DNA from: Engraulis encrasicolus
Taxonomy: Eukaryota > Chordata > Actinopteri > Clupeiformes > Engraulidae
DNA: 64,000 bases
Direction: 5' to 3'
Assembly (NCBI RefSeq): GCF_034702125.1
Contig: NC_085866.1
Span: 21,370,187-21,434,186, forward strand
Part shown: piece by piece, positions 1 to 37,317 of the stretch
Layout of the letters: every line of letters starts with the position of its first letter
Numbering within the stretch: position 1 is the first letter of the stretch
Translations under genes and position numbers: made by a program
The notes under the pieces: generated by a model
What the model saw: only the letters and a program-made list of their open reading frames with translations
What the model was told of the DNA's origin: nothing
Databases searched by the model: none

Positions 1-111
1 GCGGCTGCCTGCCTTGCCTGGTGACAAGATGTGCCTGTTTATTCAACTCTGAGAGTGTCCCAGACTACTCTCTAGGTGTGGAAGTAACACTACATTCTTT
101 ACTGTGCGCAG

Positions 112-154
112 GGACGCTGACAGCTTTGGCTGGGCCCAGGACAAGTTCATCTGA
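112..154 (+). CDS. possible terminal exon of an unidentified upstream gene
   Basis: A pyrimidine-containing tract ending in an AG at 110-111 is followed by a short open stretch that reads DADSFGWAQDKFI and then a TGA at 152-154. The frame is set by taking the G at 112 as the last base of a split codon. I do not recognise the peptide. There is no nearby canonical poly(A) signal; the first AATAAA-like run is near 1081. It could equally be chance, since the rest of the gene would lie before position 1. Confidence 0.2.
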
Positions 155-159
155 AATGC

Positions 160-330
160 CCCCCCACCACCCAATACATACAATGTAGTATTGAGGACCC
201 AATTCTGGGCCCCCTCTGTCCCTGGGTCTGGGACAACTGTCCCCTTTGTCCCCCCCTGTCAGCCAGCTTCCCTGACTGTGCGTGCCAGGATGTTTTCCTG
301 GCGAGGGTCGCGGTCGGATAACTACAGATG
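160..330. repeat. interspersed repeat fragment, related to 36350-36440
   Basis: A C-rich block with the words CCTGGG, GGGACAACTGTCCCC and GGCTTCCCTG recurs in similar form in intron 8 of pepsinogen gene 2 near 36355-36430. No open reading frame of note. From 330 to 650 I see nothing beyond low-complexity CA-rich sequence. Confidence 0.35.
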
Positions 331-648
331 AGGGAGATATTGATCCAGGCTAGATCTGAATCATACAGTATATCGCTCCTGCTGTCACTGCTACGGAAGG
401 GTCAGCACTTGCACTGCCACCCACTGGCGTCATCATAGTTTGATGATCCAGAGATTGTGAGAAACACGCGGCAGCTGCAGAGGCACAAAGACACACACAC
501 CCAACAGACAGGCACAGGCACAGGCACAGACACTGGCACACACACACCAACAGATGCACTTAAATGCACACACATACTACTACTACATGCAACACAAGCG
601 CATACGCATGCATGCAAACACCCACATGCAAGCAAGCACACACACGCG

Positions 649-772
<124 letters not shown>

Positions 773-1149
773 AACAGACTTCTTTTTAGCTTCACTTATG
801 GAACATTATAGTCATGTGATCTTCAATCAAGTCTTTTTGAATGAGTTTAAGACAATTGAGTGAAACCTGTTTGCTGCCGATGGGCTCGTTCACTCATTGC
901 TGAAAAGACTCAATTACATACATCATAACAACATTGCTATGACATTGCTGTGAGGATTAAGTAACTGATCCAGACTTGGTCATTACAATTTTGGTGACAG
1001 TAAGGTTATAACATTGACACAAAGGGGTTAAGACAATTTAAGACGATTGTCCAAGTCCGAGACTAAGTTGGGGTTAATCAATAAATAAATATTTCCTAAT
1101 AATTCAATAATAATAATTGTATTTATACAGCACAGTCCATACAACATAC

Positions 1150-1468
1150 TAGGGTTGCACGATATATCGAAAATGTATCGCAGGCAGTTTTTAATTTTTA
1201 ATAATAGCAAATTGGTGAGAAGGTTAAAAATGCATTAAAAAATGTTGGCATTTTAAGTTGATGCTGTATATTAGCCATGTTTGTTTCCTAATAAAAATAA
1301 TGTTGTCAATATAACATTGCTTTCAGTTGTTTTATACATGATAAAGTGTAGAATGGCAAGTAGAAAGGGGAAAATACATGCATCTATTAAATATCGCGAG
1401 TAATATTGATATCGCAGTATACAGTCATGATATCTTGTATCGCATATTTTTCTAATATCGTGCAGCCG
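1150..1468. mobile_element. hAT-like MITE with target-site duplication
   Basis: The ends are inverted: a GGGTTGCACGATAT start and an ATATCGTGCAGCC end. The same 10 bases, TACAACATAC, flank it at 1140-1149 and 1469-1478; a hAT duplication would be 8 of these. The interior is AT-rich with ATATCG motifs and no transposase. Confidence 0.75.
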
Positions 1469-1710
1469 TACAACATACATTTCAGAGAGGTAACAGCTTG
1501 ATGGGAGCAATACAACAGCATTGGTGCTCATACCTTGTTGTGTTGGGGAGGGCTTTAAGCAGTGAGCCACTCATGGTGTGTTTGTCTCCACCAGGCGACG
1601 CAGTTGCACCCTAAACATCCCCCCCCCCCTCTCTCTCGCTGTGTGAGTGTGTGTCTCCGTTAACTGTCTTTGTCTCCTTTTCTCTGATCCCTCTCTTTCG
1701 TTCTCCTTAT

Positions 1711-1714
<4 letters not shown>

Positions 1715-1765
<51 letters not shown>

Positions 1766-1780
1766 CTCTCTCTCTCTCTA
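1715..1780. repeat. (CT)n microsatellite
   Basis: A near-perfect CT tract with one interruption near 1763. Sequence from 1780 to 2570 has no recognisable gene; 2300-2350 carries a GCCGAAACGTCAGC motif of the kind common in fish interspersed repeats. Confidence 0.9.
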
Positions 1781-2576
1781 AGCAGGTTCCATTCCCAGGC
1801 AAGAGACTGCACCACACCTGTCCATGCCACCCACACCTGGTCTGCGCAAAGTTCACCGACACCAGGTACAGGTGTACCAGTGACTTCAAAAACTTGGACT
1901 TTTGATGACCAATATGGACCAAGATTGAATACAAGAACACATGAAAAAGGCATAAAAGAAGTGACAACAATGTTGTGGAAATACTTGAAGGAAAGACATT
2001 GAAGGAAAGAAGAGGCAACCACCAGGTGCACCGTCTTCTCGTTTGCAGGTGTTACATGCCTTTTCTCAAAAATAATGTTGTCGCTATATTAAATATGTAA
2101 ATCAACAAAACAAACCCCATGCTCATTCAAAAGCTTATTTTTTCAAATGTAAAATTCTTATTTTTATTCTTATTTTTAATAGTATCCAACTGTCCAGTGT
2201 TAACAATATTTATGTAATCTCTCAGCAGTATGATTGTTTTTTTTTCTGTTGTTGTTCTAAATGGGATTGTTTGTAAGCAACATTCTTCTGTATATTCCAG
2301 ACTTTGAAAAGGTCTAAGTGCCGAAACGTCAGCACACCAAAATAAAGTGGTGAACCGTGAAAAAGCAGTGTTGCGCTATTCTTTCTGACTGTAGACTTTG
2401 GAAAGGAAAATTAAATGACATGTCAGATTAGTGTATTAATAAACATTTGTGAAATTTAAGTGTGGACATGTGATATCATTTCGAAACCACTTGAAATTCA
2501 AGACTGTATCGTCTTCTTTTTGAAATGCTGTATATTTATGGGCTTTTTGCGCCTTAATTGAGGACAAGGCAGTAGA

Positions 2577-2602
2577 TATTATGACAGGAAGCGATTGGGA
2601 GG

Positions 2603-2634
<32 letters not shown>

Positions 2635-2975
2635 ACCAAGGCTAGCCCGGACTCAAACCTGGGTCCGCATTAGCATACAAGTAGCCCATTTGTGGTCGGG
2701 TGCCAAGCACGCAGTGTTGCCAGATATACGATAGTTATTGTATTTGTACCATCCTTTTGTCCATTTTGTCCTCATACGATCAAAAAAACATGATGTACGA
2801 TAATATCAGAGTCGTCATTCAGTTCGTATAGATGCCTTGAAACAACAATTTAGGTCTTGTATGGTACTTTCCTCCCAAAAAGCCCCCAAAACCGATATTT
2901 TTGAGGTTTTGGTACGATAATTCAGCATTGTCCATCTGGCAACACTGCTAGCACGCTGTGCCACAGCACCCCTCG
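2577..2975 (-). repeat. tRNA-derived SINE, minus strand, interrupted by a MITE
   Basis: Read on the minus strand, there is a tRNA-like head (a TGGCACAGCGTGCTA A-box-like stretch, then a GGTTTGAGTCC B-box-like stretch) followed by a CT-rich tail and a conserved CGCTTCCTGTCA segment. The same tail motif appears at 14619-14685. A MITE at 2712-2947 splits the head. Confidence 0.55.
2712..2947. mobile_element. hAT-like MITE nested in a SINE
   Basis: Terminal inverted repeats CAGTGTTGCCAGAT and ATCTGGCAACACTG bound a 236-bp AT-rich interior. The flanks CAAGCACG (2704-2711) and CTAGCACG (2948-2955) match at 7 of 8 bases, as expected for an aged 8-bp duplication. Confidence 0.75.
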
Positions 2976-3065
2976 TTTTATTTATTGTCTTCTTACAGTA
3001 AAAAAAAACACCCATTGCCCTTGACAGACTTTTCAGCTATGGAAACATTTGGGTGTAGGTAAATA

Positions 3066-3551
3066 GTGTTTCACCGATACCATTTTTCAGCCCCGACACC
3101 GATATCCGATACCTGGCTGTGCAGTATCGGCCGATACCGATACCATACGGATACCACCCTATTTGAAATGTATAGATATGAAGGGCTGCATACTTGGATG
3201 TAAAATCATTGCATGTCTTTGTCAGGCTGCTGCCTACCTTTATCAAAGAGGAAAAAGACTAATACAAAGTTGTCTGGCGGCAAACGCCATACTAAATCAC
3301 AATTCGAAAAGAATGCGCAAGGCAGCATGGGTACTCCCAGGCTAAATACAAAGTGAATCCAGCAGAACATTTTATACTTTTTAAATACCTATATGAAATA
3401 ATTAAGTTCAAGTCTGCGTTCAAGTGTCATACAAGCATCTGTAAATGGTATCGGTGCCCTATTTGTTGGTACTCGCCGATACCGACACCACCATTTTAGT
3501 GCCGATCCGGGCTGATACCGATACTGTTATCGGTATCGGTGCAACACTATT
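3066..3551. mobile_element. hAT-like MITE with 8-bp target-site duplication
   Basis: The ends carry inverted GTTTCACCGATACC / GGTATCGGTGCAACAC sequences rich in CGATACCGATA. GGTAAATA flanks it at 3058-3065 and 3552-3559. The interior shares a stretch of about 45 bp (near 3345-3395) with 6348-6395. Confidence 0.75.
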
Positions 3552-4035
3552 GGTAAATACAAGGGGGAACTCCTGGAGAGTCTTGTGTAACTTTCTTTCC
3601 ACAGCACCAACTTTAAGAAACGCATATCGCTTTGGATGGCCTATCTCCAGAGTAAAGCAAAGCAAAGATAGGGACAATGTTGGCTAATATTTGTAGTAGG
3701 GTGCATAATGTCACACTCATGTGATAGTATCACACAGCGGCATTATATCAATAGTTTGTGGAGAGGGCCGAAACGAGACATTTTCAATTACCAAGGTCAA
3801 ATACTGCGTGCTGTACTGCAAGCTGTACATTTAGAACGCTTCAAACTTCAAACTTGACTTCAGTCAAACTCTTCAGTTTGTTTTCATTAATCACTGTCTT
3901 AAGGATAAATGGGGGTGGCGTATACAGACTGTATTTATCATTGCTGATCATAGATGAATTTTCATCATAGATAAATTTTACATTTTTAAAAGAAAATACA
4001 GAGGACATGACCTCTGTGTCCTCAATGGTAGTTAC

Positions 4036-6554
4036 CAGTGATGCGCGGGTTGACGAAATAACAAGACGCAACTGGCTGCTTTTTTCCCTAGCCCGCCCGC
4101 TTGCCCTGACCGCAACAAATATTTATGAAAAGATATTAACCCGACCCGCTTCCCGACCCGAAAAAAGTAGCTGTGTGTCTTATGAACATCCTAGCGTCAT
4201 TGGCAACGCACAACGGACCTTATACTGTAAGACGACGTCAATAAAGGTCTGAGCATGCACTGTAACAAATAGCTGTTTATTTACGGCAATTCTGCAACAG
4301 CATTCTACTGTTTTTCGAAAAAACAGACAACTACTGTGAAAATATTACTTTGAGTCACATATTGAGCATAAACAGTAAGTACTGCACAATAGCAGTATTG
4401 GCCGTTGTGGAAAAAACTAGAGATGCACCGGATCCTGATTTTTAGGATCCTGCCGGATACCAGATCCACTGAATAAGATCCTGCCGGATCCGGAACCGGA
4501 TACCGGATCCTACAAAAGGGTTGAAACATATAGTCTATTCGCACACGTGGGCCCTTTTTATTACGTTGGCTCGAACTATATTTTAGACTCATTGGCTTAT
4601 TGATACACTGCCTGCAATGGCCGCTTCCAAAGGGCTTTCACTCCATACAGTGATTGGGGTTGTGAAAGACTGAAAAGCCTAGGGTAGACATGCACCAGAC
4701 CCTGATTTTTAGGTAACATGCCGGATACCGGATCCACTGCTTAAGATCCTGCCGGACCCGGACCCTGTGAAAAACTCTATTATCCTGACGGATCCGGAAC
4801 CGGAACCGGATCCGGTGCATCTCTAGAAAATAACAAGTTATTTTAGGCAGCACCATTGAAACCCATTCATCCTCCACTTGTCCGTGATCACCATCAAACT
4901 TCAATACCACCTGAAGAACTGAAGTCATTCTGACTGGTTAAAGATTATCTGATACTATCAAGCATGATGAAACAATTTCTAAGGAAACTACAATACTTAA
5001 AAAGTGCTTGATGCAGCAAAGTGTGAGTAGCACATGCATTTTGATAGTGATGAAAGTGTGAATGGCTGAAACATTTTAAGAACTTGTAACACTCTTGCAA
5101 CAAGCAGCCCCATCTAAACCAATCTGCTAATCAGTGCCTGGCCTCACCTGAGTAGGGCTGTTATGCCATTATTCAATTACGGGCGTCACCTGCCAAGGGC
5201 CTGATGACTCTGGTCACATGGTACCCTTGCACCTGTATATAAATCTGGACTATCAACACTTCAGTTGCTTGCCTGCCTGCTGGCTGGCCTGCATGGCACA
5301 GCATAGCACTTGTTTGCCTACAAGCTTGCCTACAAGCTTACTTACATGCTTGCACACTTTCCTCTTTGTGAAAGCTTGCTGTATGTGGCATAATTTGTGG
5401 CATTGTTGCATATAATGTGCCTGCTGCAAATTAGGCATTGCTTTGAGAGCTAGCTTGTAGTGCTGCTTGTTTGCTGTGCTATTTGGTGTAAAATAATTTT
5501 TTAAAGACTGACCAATGCTATATTCATCATTGGCTCATCAAGAGATACAGTAAAAAGCCCACCTTGCACACTATCATTGTAACATAGCACTGCGTACTCT
5601 GAAATTTTATTCATGCCCACACTTTCAAAGGACCACCGCAAACCATTTTCTCAATACAGCATAGCGCCATAGTATCATGCTCAAGGCACTCCAGTCATGG
5701 TGAACGATGGGAGGGTGGGGTGGTAACATGGCCAGGGTACCACAGTTATGGAGAATGATGGGTGGGGTGGGAAGTTGCCATGGCCATATTCATGAATACA
5801 ACTATGACCCAGTATTTGCCTGTCATCACACAGTACAATTCAACTTTTTAACTGAAATGTACTGTTATTTTTCTGTAGAGTACTGTTATTTAACAGTTCA
5901 ATTGCTGCTGAAAAAATGTTATATACTGTGATACATTAAACAGCAATGAGCTGTATTTGATTTTTGGTGTGAAATAACAGTAGAATTACAGGTAAATATA
6001 ATTGCCAGTAACTGCTGTTATTTTGCAGGGAAATTTTCTTAGAGTGTGGTTCACTTCTGAGGGGTCAGGGTACACTTCACATAGCCTATGCACAGAAAAT
6101 GCTAGTTTGGGGAGCCGATGGAGCCAGCCATCAAGTGGATTGCCTCGTAGCCGCGGTATGATACAGGAAATGAAAACAAACTCTGTGTGCAACACAGGAG
6201 CGTGAAATCATTACAATTGTATACGAAATATAGGCTATCCTATCCATCATGGCGTTGTGTAGAGAGCACCCTCCGTGTTCTGCTAAATGCACTCAATGGT
6301 TGCACCTGCTGATTCGTCCGACACAGGAGCCTCATTAAGTCTCCCATTACAAAGTGAATCCAGCAGAACATTTTATACTTTTTAAATACCTATACTATAG
6401 ACTATAGCCTACAATAAAATTCGACATAATTTCAAAGGTCCTGACCGACCGAAACCCGAATATCATTAAAAATACTATTTCATAACCCGTGACTGCGGTC
6501 GACCGTGGTTAACTGCAAGCGCCCGCTGACTTTGGGTCAGCCCGAGCATCACTG
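4036..6554. mobile_element. putative non-autonomous hAT-like element, about 2.5 kb
   Basis: It begins CAGTGATGCGCGGGTTGAC and ends with the inverse form, GGGTCAGCCCGAGCATCACTG. The subterminal parts at both ends are rich in CCCGACCCG-like words. Target-site duplication is not clear (GTAGTTAC against GTAGCCTA). No transposase is visible. A separate MITE at 4418-4825 is nested inside, and 5820-6030 is AT-rich with repeated TACTGTTAT words. Confidence 0.5.
4418..4825. mobile_element. hAT-like MITE (TAGAGATGCACCGG family)
   Basis: Inverted ends TAGAGATGCACCGGATCC and GGATCCGGTGCATCTCTA. Internal repeats of GGATCCTGCCGGA occur on both sides. The flanks GAAAAAAC and GAAAATAA are similar, consistent with a decayed duplication. 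Confidence 0.75.
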
Positions 6555-7067
6555 GTAGCCTAGTTACGGCCATGCCTGTGGAAGTCAAGTGTAGGCCTAC
6601 TACTGGCAGTGTTGCGCATAGAGGGGGACAAAAATGTTTTGGTGATTTTTGTCTGATATTTTATTTTGGTTGCAACGCTAACAACTGTAAGAGATATCAG
6701 AAAAGGCCATTCACTTCACCATACCCTTAGCTGTTTGCAGTGCATTGTTAAACAAGGAGGAAAAACAATACAATAAATAACATTACTATTAGTTTTTAAC
6801 TATGTTGAATGTGACAGTATGCAACAGCTAATATGATAATATTGTCTACTACTTAATAGAAAATCACGATAAGGTGAAGTTTTATAGACCCGTTCAGTCG
6901 ACGTCCTCATGAATGCTTGCGCATCGTTGACTCAAACACACCAGAGATATTGTAAGGATATTAGACTCCACTTTTCTGCGTGGTACTGCACTGTAGGGGG
7001 AGTGCAGACTCCATTCAGAAAAAACGGACTGCTGTGCTCAGAACCGTATCTCGACAGCGGCCACTAG

Positions 7068-7384
7068 TAGCGCGTTCAGGCCGTGCTGGAGCCCGTTCCC
7101 GCACCTAATCATGAACCGGCTGTCTCGTTCGCGCCACAGATATTGAAGTTCGCGAAACGGAAAGATGGTTCGCAATGCGAACCGCAAAATACTAGGTTTT
7201 TCTCTGCGAACCGTGATGACAGCATGGCCGTCAGCAGGTTCATCCGGGTAACAAAGTCACATGCGGAAAAAGTTCAGAGCCCAGTATGAACACAGGCGGT
7301 TCGCAAACAAGCACTTTGGTGCCGAACGCAACTGGTGCGGGCACCGACACCAGTTCCGTTCTGGTCGGCCTGAAAGCCCTATAG
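7068..7384. mobile_element. putative TIR element
   Basis: A left end containing GTTCAGGCCGTGCTGGAGCC is mirrored at the right by CTGGTCGGCCTGAAAGCCC. GAACCG/CGGTTC motifs recur through the interior. Target-site duplication was not resolved. The stretch 6560-7060 shows no gene. Confidence 0.45.
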
Positions 7385-7612
7385 GAGAACTGCCGGCATG
7401 AGTAAAAACGGGAGTGGTGATTCTGCATGTAATACTGGGTGACAGTGCAGACACTAAAGAGAGAAAAAACGTTCTGAAGCGTGTACATTCATGAAAAATA
7501 GAGAATCTGAAAAGTGCACTTGTTATGCTATTTTGAGAGGGAAGAGGCTGTTCCAGAAGCATAGGAGATGTTTGTTGTTACAAGACATTAAACTACTGAC
7601 TGGACTGATGAC

Positions 7613-8287
7613 CATACCTGTCAACCATCCCTAAATTTCCGGGAAACTCCCTAATTTTGACTCATTTCCCAATTTCTTCCCGATTTGTTTTTTTTTCCCT
7701 GAAATATCCTGGATTTTTCACATTATCAAAAAACACTGTCAGTCCAGTAATTATACCCACGGCCCTGTCCGACGAGCCACACCCCCTCTTGAAGAGGGAT
7801 ACAGAGGGTCTTGCTTATCAAGATACCTGCTAGAAGATTGTATGCCAGATATGACACCAACATTGAAGTTCTTTGAAAATGCGAGGTGTCACCCTCGAGC
7901 TCCGTAGCGCTTGTGCGCCCACTCTTTTCCTCAGAATCCGTCAGTTCCTGCAATGCATAAAACAGCCTCGGAACAGCGAATCATGCGATTAACCTAATCA
8001 CAACCTGTACCAGCACGAAGTTTTGCACGAACAGACAACTTGTGCGACAAAACAACAAGAAGAAACTCATTGCGCTCATTGCACTGTTTCTCCATGCTGT
8101 AAAACGTGTGCTGAGGGACGTTAGACAGTACTGTCTTTGCACGCGCGTTGTGAAAAGCAGTGTACACACTGTCCAATCCGTCTCTGTCATCCCGTTGACA
8201 GAATTTGGCCTTAAGAAAATGTCCCGGATTTTGGCTTAAAACATGGGAATTTTCACGGATTTTGGGAGCTCAAAATTGACAGGTATG
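7613..8287. mobile_element. hAT-like element with perfect 8-bp TSD
   Basis: Inverted ends CATACCTGTCAACC and TTGACAGGTATG. CTGATGAC flanks it on both sides (7605-7612 and 8288-8295). It is 675 bp with no long frame. The CATACCTGTCAACC terminus is a widespread vertebrate hAT type. Confidence 0.85.
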
Positions 8288-8444
8288 CTGATGACATCGC
8301 CAGGATGGTTTTGAGCCTGCGGTGCGCACGCAGCCAAATTACGTCATACCTGTTTACAAACTCTAAAGGGGTACACACCAGACACTGTGTGTAGCTTCGG
8401 CGTCCTCTGGTGGAGCAGAGCTACAAGCACCGTCTGGTACACCG

Positions 8445-8659
8445 CCATAGAGCACACGATGGCTTCAGCCAGAAAATAGACTGAGCATTTATTGCTTCAA
8501 TATCAACGGCAGCGTGCATTGAGGAGTCACAGGACAGATTATAGACTATGTTGACTCTTTAGTGATAAACAGAAAGGTTTTTGAATTAATTTGTTGGTGA
8601 TGAGGTCGCGCAGAAGCAATAAATCTATTTTCTGGCTGAAGCCATTGCGTGCTCTATGG
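8445..8659. repeat. inverted-repeat (foldback) element just upstream of the gene 1 promoter
   Basis: A 35-base left arm beginning CCATAGAGCACACGATGG pairs with a right arm ending CCATTGCGTGCTCTATGG, with about 145 bases between. The right arm ends 62 bp before the TATA box of pepsinogen gene 1, so the element could affect the proximal promoter. No target duplication was resolved. Confidence 0.7.
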
Positions 8660-8721
8660 GAGATTACACATGCTATTGATTCGTTATCGCACTTCTTATC
8701 GCAAGTGTTTCCGTAGCTGAG

Positions 8722-8728
8722 TATAAAG
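8722..8728 (+). promoter_or_regulatory. TATA box of pepsinogen gene 1
   Basis: TATAAAG lies 66 bp before the ATG, so transcription would start near 8750. Two TTATC words (8684-8688, 8696-8700), which are GATAA on the minus strand, lie 20-40 bp upstream. GATA factors are known regulators of mammalian gastric pepsinogen promoters; their use here is inference. Confidence 0.75.
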
Positions 8729-8787
8729 GGTGGAGCAGGAGCAGGTCTCCTTCAGTCAGCAGGTCCAACCTCACCTGAGTAGACAAG

Positions 8788-19478
<10,691 letters not shown>

Positions 19479-19579
19479 AATGCCATCGCTCATGGGAAAG
19501 GTTTAACCTGGGGAGCATTCCAAGAACATGGCTAAGTGGATGTACCGTATGACGTTCGTTATGTCTTAGAGTTATGCCA

Positions 19580-19648
19580 AATGGATGTTGAAGTGTGACG
19601 TGCTTTAACATCAGCTGTTTTAAAGCATGTAGCACTTCAACATCCATG
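19580..19648. repeat. imperfect inverted repeat in the probable 3' UTR of gene 1
   Basis: ATGGATGTTGAAGTG and its mirror CACTTCAACATCCAT flank a TTTAA-containing loop, about 100 bases after the stop codon. It could be part of an interspersed repeat. Confidence 0.7.
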
Positions 19649-19914
19649 TGACCCTCTGATGAAGACGGAAGTCTCGCCGGCGAAACATGTCAGGTAAAAG
19701 ATAAAAACTTCTACATGTCTGAAACAAAAGAAACGGTAAGATTTAACATGGTTAAGTGATAAACCTGGCTAGGTTAATCTGTATGAAGTGGTAAATCTGC
19801 TAAACGATAGCCCCACAGCTAGCATTTAAGGCAGAAAATAAGGACCCCAGGCTCTTGTATTAGATGATTTACCGCTACCTCAAGGTAACCTGTATCACTA
19901 CTCACGGTAGGGAC

Positions 19915-20208
19915 ACATAGACGTGCATTTGGCCAAGCGAAGCAAACTTCACCATTCATTCCTATGAGAGAGGCGAAGGCAAGCGAACAAGAGCGAAGCG
20001 AACAAGAGCGAAGCGAAGCGTAGCTAAATCATTAAACCAAGTTTAATATGCAAATGGGGAGCGAATTCGCCTGCGGCAACCCAATCAAATCAACAACATA
20101 ACTGTTCCATTCCATTTGATTCGCCGCGCCGACCTGATGACGGTTGAACTGTCACTAAATTGCGCCTCTCTTCGTCTCGCTCGTTTCGCCTGCTATGTGT
20201 CCCTACCG
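19915..20208. mobile_element. MITE with CGGTAGGGACACATAG ends
   Basis: CGGTAGGGACACATAG at the left is exactly mirrored by CTATGTGTCCCTACCG at the right. The interior has GCGAAGCGAA repeats. A target duplication was not resolved. Confidence 0.75.
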
Positions 20209-20276
20209 TTAGCCAGGTTCTTGGCATACTCCCTAGAGAGAACCTCAGATTACCGTCAAATGAAGACACGAGGGAG

Positions 20277-20361
20277 GTGCCATGGCTCAGTGGGCTAAGG
20301 GACCCGGGTTCAATTCCAACCCAAAAGGTCACTCCTCTCTCTCTCTCTGTCTCTCTCTCTG

Positions 20362-20452
<91 letters not shown>
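20277..20452 (+). repeat. tRNA-like SINE head with a (CT)n tract
   Basis: TGGCTCAGTGGGCTAAGG (A-box-like) and GGGTTCAATTCC (B-box-like) precede a long CT tract with a few G interruptions. The spacing suits a tRNA-derived SINE; a complete tRNA cloverleaf is not visible. Confidence 0.6.
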
Positions 20453-20456
<4 letters not shown>

Positions 20457-20928
20457 CAATAGAGGCATAAAAAGTAAAAAAGTATCTTGTGTACAAAAAC
20501 TGTAAACATGAAAATAAAAGAAAATGCCAAAATGCAATGATATGAAAGTCATTTTTGTTATTGCAACACACAACACACACAGCAACGAGGTTCAACTACT
20601 TACGGTAACTGCTTGCCAATTTAACAGTAAACAGTAATGTGCAGTGTTCTTGGTTATCATGTGTCACAATTTACTGTAAACACACCTCCCTGTTAGCAAA
20701 CTTTTGACCCAGTTCCAACATCAGATTAAAGAATGTCACTGATAAAACAAAGGTCAAAACCCAATGGTGTTTTGAATGCTTCAATGATACACAGAGGACA
20801 TTTTGATACAGGGGTTTTCAATACAATACAAACCTCTTTCACAAAGCTGTGGATCTTTGTGTGTTGCATTTTGATGACAAAAAACACACATAGAGTACAT
20901 ACAGTACCTGTATATTGTATTTGGGTTT

Positions 20929-21227
20929 TGTTCCAATATGTGACCTTGCGTCCTCCACTTGTGCTTGTGGCCTCGTACCAGGAAGTAATACGTCGTGATG
21001 ATATCACTGCCAACAGCATTATATTTCAATATCTCGCAAAAGCTCAATTGTAAAGTCATTTTCTCATTTGCAAACTGGATGGTGAATGAAGAATAGACCC
21101 CCAAAAAATGTTTTGGCTTGACTGACAGCAGGGAAACTTAATTGTTATCTCCACAGAGGTGGGGCATCAGCAAAACGTGAGGCCACAAGCACAAGTGGAG
21201 GACTCATAGCATATTGGAATGTACTCT
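20929..21227. mobile_element. 300-bp TIR MITE (CTCCACTTGTGCTTGTGGCC family), copy 2
   Basis: The left end GTTCCAATATGTGACC...CTCCACTTGTGCTTGTGGCC is mirrored on the right by GGCCACAAGCACAAGTGGAG...ATTGGAATGTAC. Other copies: 18845-19060, 29073-29358, 52324-52620 and 53781-54720 (split). Confidence 0.85.
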
Positions 21228-21433
21228 CAGATACTGTTGCTGTTGTCAATATGGGTGTGGATTTTTGGGCAGGTTCTGTATCTTGGCAAACACCTTGATA
21301 CCTCCCTAATGTGGACTATTTTTATTTACTTTAGTGGAACAAGGGTGTGCCTGGCCCTGTGGGTTATAATTTTTTTTACTGTTACTCAGTCTACACTGTG
21401 TGAATGTTACTGTAAGTGTCCTGGGGATGTTAA

Positions 21434-21792
21434 AGGGACACTGTGTGAGACTTTTAGTTGTTTATTTCCAGAATTCATGCTGCCCATTCACTAATGTTAT
21501 CTTTTTCATGAACACTTACCACCACTATCAAATTCTAAGTATTCATTATGACTGAAAAAATGTCACTTTTCATACATGAAAAGGGGGATCTTCTCCATGG
21601 TCCGCCATTTTGAATTTCCAAAAATAGCCATTTATAGCTGCAAAAATGACTGTACTTGGACCATAGTAGAACATATTTGTTTATTACTTAGTAAACTTTC
21701 ATTTAAAGATCGAATTTGGCAATAGGCAGCCCAGTTTCAATGAGCAGCGTAGTTGCAGTACCTTTTTTGTCCATTTCCTGCACAGTGTCCCT
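21434..21792. mobile_element. TTAA-type MITE in the gene 2 upstream flank
   Basis: Inverted ends AGGGACACTGTG and CACAGTGTCCCT with TTAA on both sides (21430-21433, 21793-21796). The duplicate flank of gene 3 (about 54925) lacks it. The same family sits at 60000-60345 in gene 3, in the opposite orientation. Confidence 0.92.
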
Positions 21793-22558
21793 TTAAGAAG
21801 TGCATGTTGCTTTTGCGAAGTTGGGGTGGACGAGTCTATGTCATGTCTGCAGGGTTGCCACCATTGTTGAGCTGAGAGTGTCAATGCACTGCTTGTAGGA
21901 CTGGACTGAGGCGTTACAATGGACCAGACATTATTGGCCTGGACCAGCCCCTCACCCATACACAGGCTGCTTTCATGCAATACGATACCCTTGGCCCAGT
22001 CCACTGTCAATATTTAAGATGGACCAATGGGCCGCCGCCTCTAAATTGTAGGCGGGAGAAACAGCAACATCAGCCCTTGAGGATTGTCGACCCACGGGTA
22101 AAATGCCCATTATGCCAGATTACCAGTCCAGCCTTGACCTCTTGCTCAGCTATTTATTAAACAACGTAATTTTGCGGTAGGTCAATAGACTTGACAGGTG
22201 CGGCAAGACTACTTCCTTGTTCTTGTCAGACTACTTACTCACCAGAGGTTCCAGTAACTTCATACATAGTACCCCCACTGATTATTACTTATGGACTGCT
22301 GTTTGAAGACCAAGCAATATCCTATTGTCCTACATCACGAACAAGCCAGTCAGGATGGAGACCCTTATACCACATTACAGTAATGAAAATGGGCAGGCAT
22401 GTCACTGGATGTGTCAGCACTTTCTGCCGTGGTCAACATTGACACAAATGGCGTATTGATATCAAATCACTCCAGGAGTCAGGTGTGTGCTCTTACAGGT
22501 AAGTATTTGTCAGTAGACTTTCTCACAGTGATAACATTGACGACACTCTCCAGCAGAA

Positions 22559-22565
22559 TATAAAG
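22559..22565 (+). promoter_or_regulatory. TATA box of pepsinogen gene 2
   Basis: TATAAAG is 66 bp from its end to the ATG. A GATAA word at 22530-22534 lies just upstream. The segment is nearly identical to the gene 3 promoter at 55693. Confidence 0.75.
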
Positions 22566-22630
22566 ATCAGTGTAGGAACAGGCTTGCTTCATTCACTGTG
22601 TTCAACCTCACTTGTGGAGTTACCGTAGCC

Positions 22631-36963
<14,333 letters not shown>

Positions 36964-37003
36964 CTAAAAAAAAAAAAAAGATGTGGATATAGATAATGGT
37001 ATC

Positions 37004-37021
37004 AATAAAGATGTAAATAAA
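37004..37021 (+). terminator. poly(A) signals of gene 2
   Basis: Two AATAAA hexamers (37004-37009, 37016-37021) lie 41-58 bases after the stop codon of gene 2. Confidence 0.85.
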
Positions 37022-37317
37022 GACAATAATGTGCAAACATAAAGGAGTGTTCTGTTTTTCTTATTTTTTGTGTTTTTTCCATACATATACTGGTGGTTTA
37101 TATGGTTTGGAATTCTAGAGTATGTATGTCACACAGTGCAATTCTTTAAAACTTGCAGCAAAAGACAATTGTTCTTAATACATTACTATAGGCAGGGTGC
37201 GATTTGTCAAAAAAAAAACAGAGGGGGGGGATGTTTTTTTCCCCATGAAACGTGACGTCACAAAATTAACACGACTAACAGCTCAATATTGGATGATATC
37301 AAATGAATAGCACTTAA

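Noticed and set aside
20277..20330. A functional tRNA gene
   Set aside because: A- and B-box-like words are present, but the sequence runs into a CT tract and I could not fold an acceptor stem; a tRNA-derived SINE fits better. The same applies at 14805-14900.
22191..22442. Frame conserved between the flanks of gene 2 and gene 3 (also 55326-55517)
   Set aside because: The conservation comes from the recent segmental duplication of the whole flank. The frames differ in length and have no recognisable domain.
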